Source of the DNA: Gymnorhina tibicen
Lineage: Eukaryota; Chordata; Aves; Passeriformes; Artamidae
Length of the DNA stretch: 64,000 nucleotides
Reading direction: 5' to 3'
NCBI GenBank assembly: GCA_013399875.1
Contig: VXAZ01006310.1
Span: forward strand, 186,001 to 250,000
The notes beneath the pieces are model-generated. The model was not told where the DNA came from, did not search any database, and worked only from the letters and a program-made list of their open reading frames with translations. Shown piece by piece: positions 45,651-57,600 of this stretch (positions within the stretch are counted from its first letter, which is position 1; every line of letters starts with the position of its first letter). The translations under genes and the position numbers were made by a program.

Positions 45651-48608
45651 CTTTTAAATTTCATGGTCTCTTATCTGACAGAAGTTTAGAGATGCAACTT
45701 CTCTTGGTGGCTTTTTTTTCTCTTATACAGCTAGATATATATTAACTATCTATTTAAAAGCAGAAGAAACCATGGTAGAAGTACAACATAAGACTAAAAT
45801 CAATTACTTCAAAATTAGAAAATGTCATGAGTACTTTTGCTTGAGCACATGTATACCAATGTTCCTTCTGTAGTATTCCATTGCTGCTTCCTTTGCTAGG
45901 CTCTCACTGCTAGAGCACAGTGAACAGGCACTGCTGAAGGGATGTTTTGGGCACGTGGTGGAGACTCACTCATGGTTTAGTTGGGTCTCTGCATTCTCTT
46001 GCTCCAGGTATCAAGCAGCATTTGAACAACCTCTGACTTAAAGGACATTCTCTGAATTAGTTAAAATAGAAAATGCGAAGAAAGCTTGTCTGAGGGCATG
46101 GCTACCTTTAACACCTAAAGCAAAAAGTGATCCAGATGTCAGAGATAGATATGTGTAATCAAATAAACATTATAAATAATAATAGCATGCTCACAGGGGC
46201 TTCCCCTTTTTTTCTGACAGACATTGTCCTTTGATGGAAGACTAGAGAATCAGGGGCTGGTTGTTTGCTTCTATTTGTTCTGTGGGGTTTTTTCCATATT
46301 AAAATAGGGGATTATTTTCTAGGAAGTAGAGCCACCATGTAGAGAACAGTAGCGTGGGTTTGTTATAAAATGGAGGTGCTTCTTCCAGTTACTGATTGGG
46401 CTTCTTTTGGAAAACCCCTTTTGTTGTATTTGAAATCAAAACACACAAAGTCTGAAATAACGCGTTCTCTTGGGAATGCATACAGGCTGCAATGTTCCTG
46501 TGGAATAACCTCTTCACCCTCTTTATTGATGTTGCTTTTATTACACGCTTGTAATAACACTTTGTCATGTAACAGCCTTTCTGAAAAGCCAGCAGCAACA
46601 ATAAGTACTTTCCACTTCCTATCCTTTTAAATATCTAGTTCAATCAAGAAAGAACTTAAGAAGTTCAAGGAAGAATGGCAGCTGGGAAGCTTGGTTTCAC
46701 TTTGGATGTGTAAGTGGATTTGTTCTTCTGAGGAGCACCCTGGAGTCTTTCCCTCAGTGAGGGCCACGAGCAACTTGTCCCTTTATCCAAGTCATCCTTT
46801 TCCATGAAACTTTGTAAAAACTTAATGGCATTGCCTTCTCAGACAAATTTCATTGGAGTTATCCAATGGGTTAAAAAATTACTGATACCATTCATTAAAA
46901 AGGAACTAATATACATATATATAAAAAATGCTCAGTACGCTCGTTTCAGTCTTACTTTCTCTGGAAAACAGGCCAGAAAACTCTCCCTGATGCCAGTTCT
47001 GGGAAAGTCTTTCACACACAGATTTTTGTGCTCACGTAAGTAATTTTTTTGAAGTCAGATACTCTGACTTCAGCAGTGTAACTTAAACCTTCCAGGCTCT
47101 TTCTGATGTTGATGCATCTCCTTTTGCTAGAAAAGCTTGGATAAGGCCTGATCAGAGAAAAAAAAAAACACAGAGGGGAGGGAAAAAAGACAAACAGAGC
47201 TCATCAATTGCCCTGACTACTATGTCATTTGAAAATGCATTAATAAATTGGGAGAATTGCCTAATGGCATATTATTACAGAAGATTAAGGTATTTTCTAG
47301 CCTATTATCTAATTAGGAAAATCAAGAATGTAATAATCTGACATTGAAATACTTAGTTGTCTCTAGACCTATAAGGCATACCTACCCCGAGAGCTTCTAT
47401 AGCCAAGAGAGGTTAGAAACTGAGCAGTACCCTAGCAGAGCGAAGAGAGGAGATTTGTTGTGTGTCACACACACTGTGTGCAGTGTGCTGAAAATGCCTG
47501 AGGTTTGTACGATGGCATTCTGGAGAAAGAAATCGAGGTAGTTAAAATTGTTGCAGCTGTGAGTTGAAGATATTTACACAGGGTCCCTGTGGAATGCTTG
47601 TCTTTGGTGGTTGTGATGGCAGTGAGGTGGCTGTGCATCTTTAATAATTTATCTGACTTTCAATATTTTTTTGTTTCTTTTGTTGATGTTGATAAGGGTG
47701 AGAAGCAAAGAAAAAACAATCCAGAGGTGTGAGAATTCAAATTGTCATTATTTTCCTGTGTACCTCAGAGGGTTTTCAAGGCACTTTGCCTTTTTTGAAG
47801 TGGCTAACCTTCACTTTTGACAAAACTTCTAGGGCAGATAAGGAGGCTTCATGACACCTTCAACCAGCTGAAATATTTCCAGGCATCAGAGCAAAAACCA
47901 TCCAGAGTAACTAATGAACATGAGTGAAATGATGAGTAGCAGTCCTAAGGATGATTGTCTTGGGAGTGGAGGAAAGGGAAGGTTTCTCAAGGAGAAGGTC
48001 TGTAGTATGTTGGTGTTTTAAGTGGCAGTATGTAAAGCTTAAGTCTTAGTGGAGTCACCCTGGTTGACTGTGAGTCTTCACCCACTCATCTAAACAGGAG
48101 TAAAATGACTGTACTGAAAGAATTAGTGTTTCTTACTGGGAACTTTCTTGAGGCTTGGTTGCAACTCTTGAAAAAGTGACGGCTGGACGGGGCAGGGCTT
48201 GGACATGTGCCTGACCAAGGCTTTGGGGTGGTGAAGTGCTCTCTGAGGGCAGCCCAGATGACTCAGGAGCCTGTGCACAGCCAGCCGTGTGCCTTGGGTG
48301 ACAACCTTGATTCTCACAACTGACTTGCACCGGGACTAGACATTGAAGCAGTTCTGTTTTGTTCTATTTTTACTTTTCTCTTTTGGGGCAGCCCCCCTCC
48401 CCCTTCCTTCTGAATTGTTTTTTTCAACTCAGTTGAGTCTCAAAGCCTGTCTCCTGCTTGTCTTGAACAGCTGGAATGGCTCTGGACTGAATGAACAGGC
48501 AAGGAGCATGACTTGGTGGGACCCTGGAAGAATCTCATCTTCCAGAAGGAACAACCTGTCTGTCTCACCTGCAATGCTGGGAGCCAGGGACATTTAATAC
48601 CACCTCAG

Positions 48609-51600
48609 ATGGCTGCCTGCAGCCTGCCTCTGGGACTGTGGCTCCTGCTGCTTCTCCAGGACGTCCAGACAGCCCCACAGGTAAGGCAGGGGGACACCAG
48701 GATCCTGCAGCTCCTCAGGATGCAGGAGCCTCTTGAGGTCTGGGGGCACCTGGGGCTGCAGGGCCATCCTGCCCTTCAGCTGGGTGTTGGGGTGGGTGTC
48801 CACAGCAGCAGGGTTTGTGCAACACGGGGGATAAAGGTGGGGAGCAGAGCTCTCAGGAGATAAAGGTATAAAGCAGAGCAGCCAGGAGGGTTTGCCCTCT
48901 CTGGGATCTTTAAAGGCAGGAGCATGGGATATGAGCTATGATCTGCATCTTGTTAGCACTGCTAGAGCTGCTGCAGCTCCAGGCACATCACAGCTAGGGA
49001 GTGAGGAAAGGTTTGATAGGGTTGGGGGGCTTTTATTTTTGCCTGCGTGCTCGGTGACAGGCACATTCCTTGCAGAGCTTGGTTCAGAGGGCTGCTGCCC
49101 ACTCTGCTGATGCAAGTCAGGAGGGGCAAATTGAAAGGTGTAGAGGCTAAACAATAATAGACCTTTCTCTTTACACACCCACCCCCCACCCTACTGACAC
49201 TGACTTCCTCATGAATCCTCATGAACAGACACAGGCCACTAGCTGCACTCAGCTGATACTGTAGATGCACACCAGCTCCCCATTCCAATCGTATCAGCTC
49301 TTGTGGGTTTGCTTCCACCCCGACACTGCCACTTACCCCCTCCTCCTGTGGATCACATGGCAATGAGCCTTCAGCGCCTGGCATAAATCCAGGTGGTTTC
49401 CCTGACTGACACTAAGAAATACACAAAAAAAAAAGGTCAGGCGGAGAGACTCTGCACAGGTAAAGTCAAGTAGGTGAGTAACTGCATGGAGTGTTGGATC
49501 GGAAATGAGCCATTTTCCCTTACAGTGGAAATACAAGCATATATTAGCCTAAGACACCTGTCTATACACTGTAACTGAAAAATCCAGCACATCACTTGGG
49601 CTGCCAGATTTTTTTTACAAGACACTGACTCCAGTTAGATCTTTGAAAATAACCAAGTCCTGTACCCTCTTCATAGGCATTTGAAAAAGATCCTCTTGGT
49701 TCTTTTGGAAAGAGTAGGAGTTTGCTCTTGTGTGTTTAGTTGTAAATTCCCCTCCCACATTGCAAGTTTGCTTTACTTTCCCCAGGCTATCTGTCCTGCC
49801 ACTGTCTCCTTCCTGAAATACAGAGGGATAAGTGTTCTATGGGTTTGGAGCCTGTAATCCTTGCTCACCAGAGGAATATTTGGGAGGGCATTCAGATAAG
49901 CTTGTCAGTGTGCTGAATGCAGACTGCTTTAAGAGCAAAGCCAGTAGGAAAAAAAAGGATGGTATTTTTTTCTCTTTGACATCACTTTTGGTGGTTGGTT
50001 CACAAAATGAAAGGAGCAGAGAGAAAATTTTGTTTTCTGATACTCATTGTCAATATTCAGACTCACTGTAAAGTTATCAATTACCTGGAATAAATACACA
50101 GACCTTGCTGGGATAAGCAACTGGCTTTGCACTGTCCTGCATTGCCTCTCACAGCAATTCTTGCTCCTACTGCTAGTGCAGTACAAGTGATACTGTCTAA
50201 TGTGAGCAAGTCACTGCCTACTGGTCATATTTTTAAACCATGTTCCATCTTACCTCAGTTCACAGTTTGGGTTTTGTTTCTTTTTATATTCAGAAAACTC
50301 TCACTTGTTGATAATGTCTTTAGTATCAAGCAAATGAAGCTTGACTACTTGAAGCTGTAGATTATCAGCTTTTTCTGTACTGTCAGAATTTGGATAGAAG
50401 CTTGACAGACAGTTAACTGTTTTGCTGCAGTATTAGTCAGTTCTAGAATAGCCACTGCTGGTAGATTTTTTTTTTTTTACGGTAATATGCTGTCTTCCTG
50501 ACTTACAGCTCATTTGTAGCAAGCCAATTTCTTACTCTGCCTCACAATTACTTTTTCTCTATGAGTTCAAAAGACCATAAATAAATGAGTCAAACCTTGT
50601 CCTGACTGAATTGCAGAGTAGCCCACTTAATTCAGCACCACCTTTACAACAGCCATTATTTAAATTGGAATAGCAAAAATTTTTGTAGAAATAAAGGAGG
50701 GTGAGAAGAGCTATACAAAGCCTGTCTTCTAAAACAAATCCTCTCAAGCAAGCGTTGAAAAACCCAAATACTTCTGATCTATGTTTGCTTTATTTAATTG
50801 GTCCTTGATCTGCAATGCATTCAGAAAAGAAAAAAAATAGTTGACCTGCTGGGTCACTGAAAACTCTAAACCAGTGCATCCCTGTGCATCCTGTCACAGA
50901 GCAGTCCAAGCAGGATAGGAATTGTGGTCTTTCCTTTCACAGGATGTATTCCAGCTCCTGCTAAATCCAAAACCTTTATTTGAAGAGATAGTCAGAAAGA
51001 AGGGTAAAGACTTACTGTCCACCACAGCCGGATGCCTTACTCCAATATGTCTGTGATCTTCCTTGAATGTTAAAGGGGTTTTTTATAATACACATTAAAA
51101 AACAGAAGTCTAAGTTCTAATGACAATAGCAGATGTTACTGGGATAAAACTGGTATTTCTTCATTGACCCCTTAAAGAATGCTGGGGACTAACTTTCCTG
51201 CTGAGTTAAGAGCAGAACTTTGCATCATTGTGTTGCTGTTACAGGTCACACTAGGGGTCAAACAGCTTTAGGATTTAGAGGGAAAAAGATGACAAGAATG
51301 AGGGTATGGTGACTGATGCTGAGCATTGACATGAAAGTTATTTATCACTGAAAGGATCTGTACTAATTTTTATACTCATGAAACACCTCTGCTGAACAGA
51401 TGGTGACTTACAGGTATTTTGGAGGTACTTATGGATTAGAAGTGGTGGGGTCTCCAAGAAGGTGGTTTCTCACTCATAGACATCCTGATGATGATTTGTT
51501 AAAATGAATTCCTTTCACAGAACAGCACCTTGGGTTTGGCTCAGTAACGGTACAGGTGGCTACAAAGCTGTGCTTGCAGTTGGGCACTTGACAGCAGCAT

Positions 51601-54600
51601 TTGTTGAGGACCCATGGATGACGTGTATAATGTAGGTGGCAGTAGTGCAGAGCTGCCCTCCCACGGAAAGGGGGAAAATAAGGTTGAGTACTCTCTCATA
51701 TGTATATCTCCATAATTTGTTTAGCATGTAGGCCTAGTTCATGCAGTGATTTATCACTGCACTACCATCAGGTCAAATTCATAATCAAAATGTGCACTGC
51801 TGTAACCAGGAGCAGAATCTAATACTAAACTCCTGATTTTCATATTCTTGGCAAGGTAACTTTTTAAAAAGCTGTTCTCTCACATTTTTACACAGACACT
51901 ATTCCTTTATTTCAACCCCAAATCAGACAATTAAATAAGCTGTAAGCTTATGTGCTGCATAAGTAATTCAATAATTCAAGCGTTTGCACTCTTGTTTAAA
52001 ATTCTGCTTTATTTGCAGCCAGAGTTGGTTGCCCAGGAGAACCAGGAAGACAAAATCAGGTATTTGTGGTGATTTCCCACAGCTCTTGCAGAGAAACTAA
52101 TCCAGACTGATTTAGCTACAGCCAGGATGCTATTGTTTCTTAAATTTTCTTTATAAAACCAGTTAATTCACTAAGTAACTCACGACTGACCTTTCGTGTG
52201 GTGACTGGTCATTTCCTGTTGTTCCGTTTAGGCTTGGAGTGTCTGCCTGGCCAGGGCACCCCTGCACACAGACACGAGGAGATACCACTTCCTTTTCCTC
52301 CAGTCTAGGGCTTCCTCCTCAGAACAGGAAAACAGCGAGTGCACCTTTGTAAACGTGGTTTGAGTCACGCTGAGCAGGCAGAAACACCCGCTCTTGCCTC
52401 TACAGTCAGCTACAAAATGTGCTTGTAGGGAAGCCCAGCGGTTATAGTGCAGTGATGTGTCAGAGTTCTCAGTTCTGTTACTGGACCTCAATGAAATTTA
52501 ATGGCTTCAATATGTTTCTATTTCTTGTTCTTCTGTTAATTTCCTCCTTCGCTGAAAGTTCCTGTTTTCTGATGGAAGTTAAATAATTTCTGTGTTTTGT
52601 GTATATTAAACAGGAGAACAGGATGTGAAATTAGTTATGTGGTGAGATTCTGCACAGTGCACAAAGGCAGCAGGCAACAGCAAGTATTATTTCAAAGACC
52701 AGTGGGAAATTCATTGGCAGAAAGTGAGATGTAGAGTTTCTGAAATATTTTAACTGCTCTACCAGTATCGTGTGGGAAAATCTCTGGGGAATCTGCTTAT
52801 CGATTCTTTACCAAAAAAAAATCACTGTTCATACCTTCTAGTAAATACTGAAAATGAAAATCAGATAACAACATTTTTAGGGGATTCTTAAGGGAGATGC
52901 CAAATTCAAAAATTAGATTTTCTCATCAGAACACTTGCAGCACTGTAATTTCCCAGAGCATGTAGTGGCCCAGCCATACAAAAACAAAGTCTTATTTTGT
53001 GCTTCTTGTTACAAGTTGTAGCTGGGTCTTATTTTCTTAGCTAATATCAGAACTATTTTATGGTGGTTTTTTTTAACTAAACAAATATTGGTTATGTAGT
53101 GATGAAAGGTTATTTCTGGAAACGTTCACTCACAACAGAAGTGGGATCAGTTATTTGAATAAGGGCTTTATCATGTATTTGCAGCATTCTTTCAAGGCAA
53201 AATCCTCTTGTAGGATTTTTCTCTAGATAATAAGTAAAATAATTGATTGGCTTATAAAGACACTTAGGTTGCTAAATTCAAACATTATGACTGCATAAGT
53301 AACAGAAAACTTGTATGCTGCAAAGAGGAATGACATCTGTGGATTGCACCAAATCTACGTAGATTTCAATGGTGCTGAATATGGTATCACCTCTTACTCC
53401 AGTGCACACAGAGCTGGGAATCTGTTACAGATGTAAGGGATTTTGTTCCTTTCCTTAAAAAATCCTTAGCTCAAATTAACATGAAATCATTTTAGGACAG
53501 TGATTTTTATCCTTTTTAAAAAATTTGCTAACTGTTGCACTATTTCTAAAGGAAATGCAGACAATAATTTAGTTGCTTTGGGGATATTTGAATTTTAAAA
53601 AAACTGTGGGCTTTTCCTTACCATCTGTAACTGCCGTTGCTTGAGACAGGTGTTGGGATCTGCTCTAGAACAGAATTAGTTGTTTTCTAATTCTGTCTTT
53701 TGTTTCATTCAATTTCTAGACATCATTAACCCCACCTCATCCCTGTGATACACTTGAGAATTGGTTCTATGATGAAACTTCACAAAGCTGCTGTTACCAG
53801 TGTCCCTCAGGTATGTCTATAATTCAGTCAAATTTACATGGAGCCCTTCTCATAGAGACAGTAGGAACCCTGTGTGTCTGCAGAGTTGTATTTTGTCCCT
53901 GAAGAAAAGGGCAGTTTCATGAATCACTGTCTAGTGTGGCTCCAGATGTGAATCTCTTCTCCACTGTCCTGCTCCTGTGTAGTCTGCATGCAAACCAGAT
54001 AACATGATAGAATTTATATGGGGTTTTATCACTTCACTTGACACCGAAGTAGCCAGGTCAAAGAATTCATTTCAAACTTGCCCCCACGCGTGAATTAGCA
54101 CAGTGAAATTAGGCTAAATGAGTCTCTTCTCAGAGATAAAAAATATCAAATGAAGGTATGGAAAATCTGACATTATTCTCATAGTCACAACTGTTTAGAA
54201 AGTGTCTCACATGAGGGAGGGAACAGGCCCTTGTCAGGGGACACAGTAAGCTGTGCTAGAAGCTGGGTGTGACTCAGAGGCATGAGGTCAGCACCAGGAA
54301 ACACCTTGGTGAGACAAGTTCTGGAAATGTCTGAAACTGTCCCTATTGGCCAAAAACCCCTCAGTGGGTGGGCATTTTGTGGTACTTCACCACCATCTGT
54401 GTCTTCTAACAGAAGTATTTTTCGTTTTTCTTAAAGGAAATTTCTGACCTGTATTTGTGTTCTGATGATACAGAGGGCTTTAGTGTTTGATTGCCAGCAT
54501 TTGCATCCAGTTCCATGAGGATTCCCACTGGGACATTCTGTACTGCTGGCCCCACCACTAGAGTCCTGCAGAAGTTGTATGTGTAAACCAGAACAAGGGA

Positions 54601-57600
54601 TGGAGAAAATGGTCCCATAAAAGAAAAAATGGGTGGGGGTGTGACTTTGACAGTCCCAAGGTGATGCTGTCTGGGCATGCCCTCGGCTTGAGGGGACGCA
54701 GCATCCTTCCTGCAGACGTCCGAGATGTCTCAGCAGGGCTGCCGTGGAGGTGAATTCCCAGTGCTGGCTCCTCGATGGAGGAGGCATGCCTGTCTGCTCT
54801 CGGTGAGAGGAGCGAGCATCTCCAGGGATGAAGAAGGAGAGAGGGGTCTTTGTACGGGTTCCAGGAGCTTTATTGCTTCAGAGACTTCAGTGACAAAAGA
54901 TAAGAAAAAATGGCAGGGTCCAGGGTTCTTATATGGGGAGGAATAGGGGCGGGGAAAAGGGAAACAACCAACAGGGTACAGCATAAGGGGTGGAACAGCA
55001 GGGGAACAACTAATCCGAACAAGGTAAAGGCTGGCGTGACAACTGGGGAGTCAATACGGAACCGAACTTAACAGAACCTTCTAGACGAGGGGGTGCGGAC
55101 TCAGATCTCGGAACTGCCCCCCGACCCGCCTTCGGATCCGCCTTCATCCATCCCTTGGATGGCCAGGGTCTGGTGGGTGTTTGATTGCCACAGCCCAGTA
55201 GTGGGGTAGGCCACCGCAACACCAAGAAAAGCTCTTTTCTTCTTCAAAACCACACTTTGCCAAAGCTCCTGTCATGAGGGATGTCACAGTGAGGTTGGGT
55301 GAGAAGCAGAGATCTGATTTACACCAGGCCGCAGTGAGCCTCCAGTATCTATCAGTTCACCTTTGCCGATTCTTTATCACTACATCCTCATGTCAGTCCT
55401 GGACTCCTCCACAATAAAAGTTATGAGAATCCTTTTTCATCTTAATCATCCACTACTCCTTCAAGCAATAATGTGTTCATGTCTGCTACTAACTCAGCTG
55501 CTCACTGTGGAGAAAAAGGAGCTTTTCTAAAACTCCTTTTAATCAAAGGAAGGAAAGAAGGAAACGTGAAACCCTGTTCCCTAGGAACTTAGTAATGGCA
55601 GGACAATGGCCCTCATGGAGACTTGGCTGTCTTTTCTGTCAGCTGATGACTTGCCATCTGCCCATTCCATAGCAGTCCATTCCAGCTGGGATTATGTCCT
55701 GGCCCTGTACCTTAACACTTGAATGGGAAAGGCAAAAATGTCCTAGAGCAACCAAATGACTAAGAGAAGACTGTGGTAATGTGTCTAACAGGTAAACAAA
55801 CAGACAAGAATATTTCAGGATGGTCTTCTGCCCATTCTGGATAAGTATCTTGCACATTTTGCTCTTTTTCTCTCCAGGCTATGTTAAAAAGAAAGCATGT
55901 CCTCGGGATCCAGCTGAAGACTGCATGACATGTGGACCTAATCAATATGTGAACAGTGTATTCCAAAAACCAAGATGTGATGCCTGTGTGTCATGCTCAA
56001 AAGGTTTGCTTTTCCCCACACACACCTCACAGTTATATTCTCTCTCTGTATATTTTATTTACACTTAATTTGTATTTTATTCATTTAGAATTTCCACAGC
56101 ACAATTATCCATCCGTGGATACTGAGTTAGACAGCAGAATATTACCTTGCACATAATCCATGTTATTTCCTGTGTGACTTGGGAGGACCTAAAAATTCCC
56201 TCCTCCAATGCTATCCTAGTCTGGTTTCTGCATTCTGTCTTATATTACAAGCCATTATCTACAGGCTTCCCTAATTATTCAATTAGACTTAAATTACCAT
56301 CATACGGCTTTAAACTGAAAGAGGGCAGGTTTAGATTAGATACCAGGAAAAAGTACTTCCCCTGTGAGGGTGGTGAGACCCTGACACAACTTGCCCACAG
56401 AAGCTGTGGCTGCCCCATCCCTGGAAGTGTTCAAGGACAGGTTGGACAGGGCTTGGAGCAACCTGGGATAGCAGAAGGTGGAATGAGATGAGTGTTAAGC
56501 TCATCCTCAACCCAAACCAGTCTGTGATCATGAAGAGGGACAGCACCTTTTTCTGGTTCCTGAGCCTTAAAACTGGTGCTGCTCAGCTTTGGCTCTGCTT
56601 TACATTTCCCTTGCAAGGTGATTCTTTGTCACTGCATCTGTTTCTTGCCCACAGAACATGACCTTGTGGAGAAGCAGCCCTGCTCCTTCAATTCCAGCCG
56701 TGTGTGCGAGTGCCGGCCAGGCCTGTTCTGCCGAATGAACGTTACAAACACCTGCACACGGTGCCAGCACCACTCTGCTTGCAAGCCTGGGTTTGGAGTC
56801 AAAATCAAGGGTAGGAATTCCTACCTGTCCAGTTTACTTTTCCTGGTCCTGGCCATAAGCCTGGACCTGATGCATTTTACTTGGTCAGCCCTCAGTCATT
56901 ATTTTTATTCAGGCACCTCAACAAATGATGTCACTTGTGAAGAGTGCCCTCCCGGGACCTTCTCTGATCAAAACTCCAGCACTGACATCTGCAAACCCCA
57001 CACAAAGTAAGTCTGTGTTTCCTTAATGGGACTGACTAATTAACAGAAATTAATAAAGGATGAAATAGGATATGTCACTTCTGGTGCAAAGCATACAAAT
57101 TCATCTTAGAAGCAAGGGAATTGCTTTCGGTTCATGTGCAGAGGTTAGAAGGCCTCTCTTTGTACCTGTTGCACAGCTCTGGGCTGGAGGAACAAGGGAA
57201 GGAAGGAATCCCACTTGTCTCATTTTTATTTACTAAGTACAGTGGAAATTGCACACCTGTGTGAGTAGCAGCTTTGCATCCAGGCCAAGAATTAATGCCA
57301 TAGGGGTGAGAAGAAGGTTAATGACTTTTACACTGAAAGCAATAATTGCAGATGGTACAAAAATGACCAAGGGGATGTTTGTCACATAGAAAACATTTGT
57401 ACCTTGTAGCATGGCAGTGATACCTGTTCTTTTTTATTCCCAGCTGTGCCAAGTTGAACAAAGTAACACTAAGGAAAGGAAATGCCACACACGATCAAGT
57501 TTGCCTGGACCAGTTGCCCACCTACCTCACCCCAAGCACTTTGTCCATGAGATTCAGCAATGAAACAAATAATTCTGACCTGAGGAGGTTTAAGGAGAAC

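Larger units (their letters stand above)
40530..48560. other. MIIP-TNFRSF8 intergenic region, no gene recognised
   Basis: About 8 kb contains only scattered short open frames, none of which resembles a known protein or has a convincing exon structure. It contains a CT-rich microsatellite (43808-43840) and an AT-rich tract (45609-45650). It is the natural place for distal control elements of TNFRSF8, but none can be identified by eye. Confidence 0.5.

Noticed and set aside
52019..52059. Possible TNFRSF8 exon with good acceptor (ATTTGCAG) and GT donor
   Set aside because: Including it leaves phase 2 and gives an immediate stop in the next exon, whereas joining exon 1 directly to 53720 keeps frame and matches the CD30 N-terminus. 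At most it is a poison exon.
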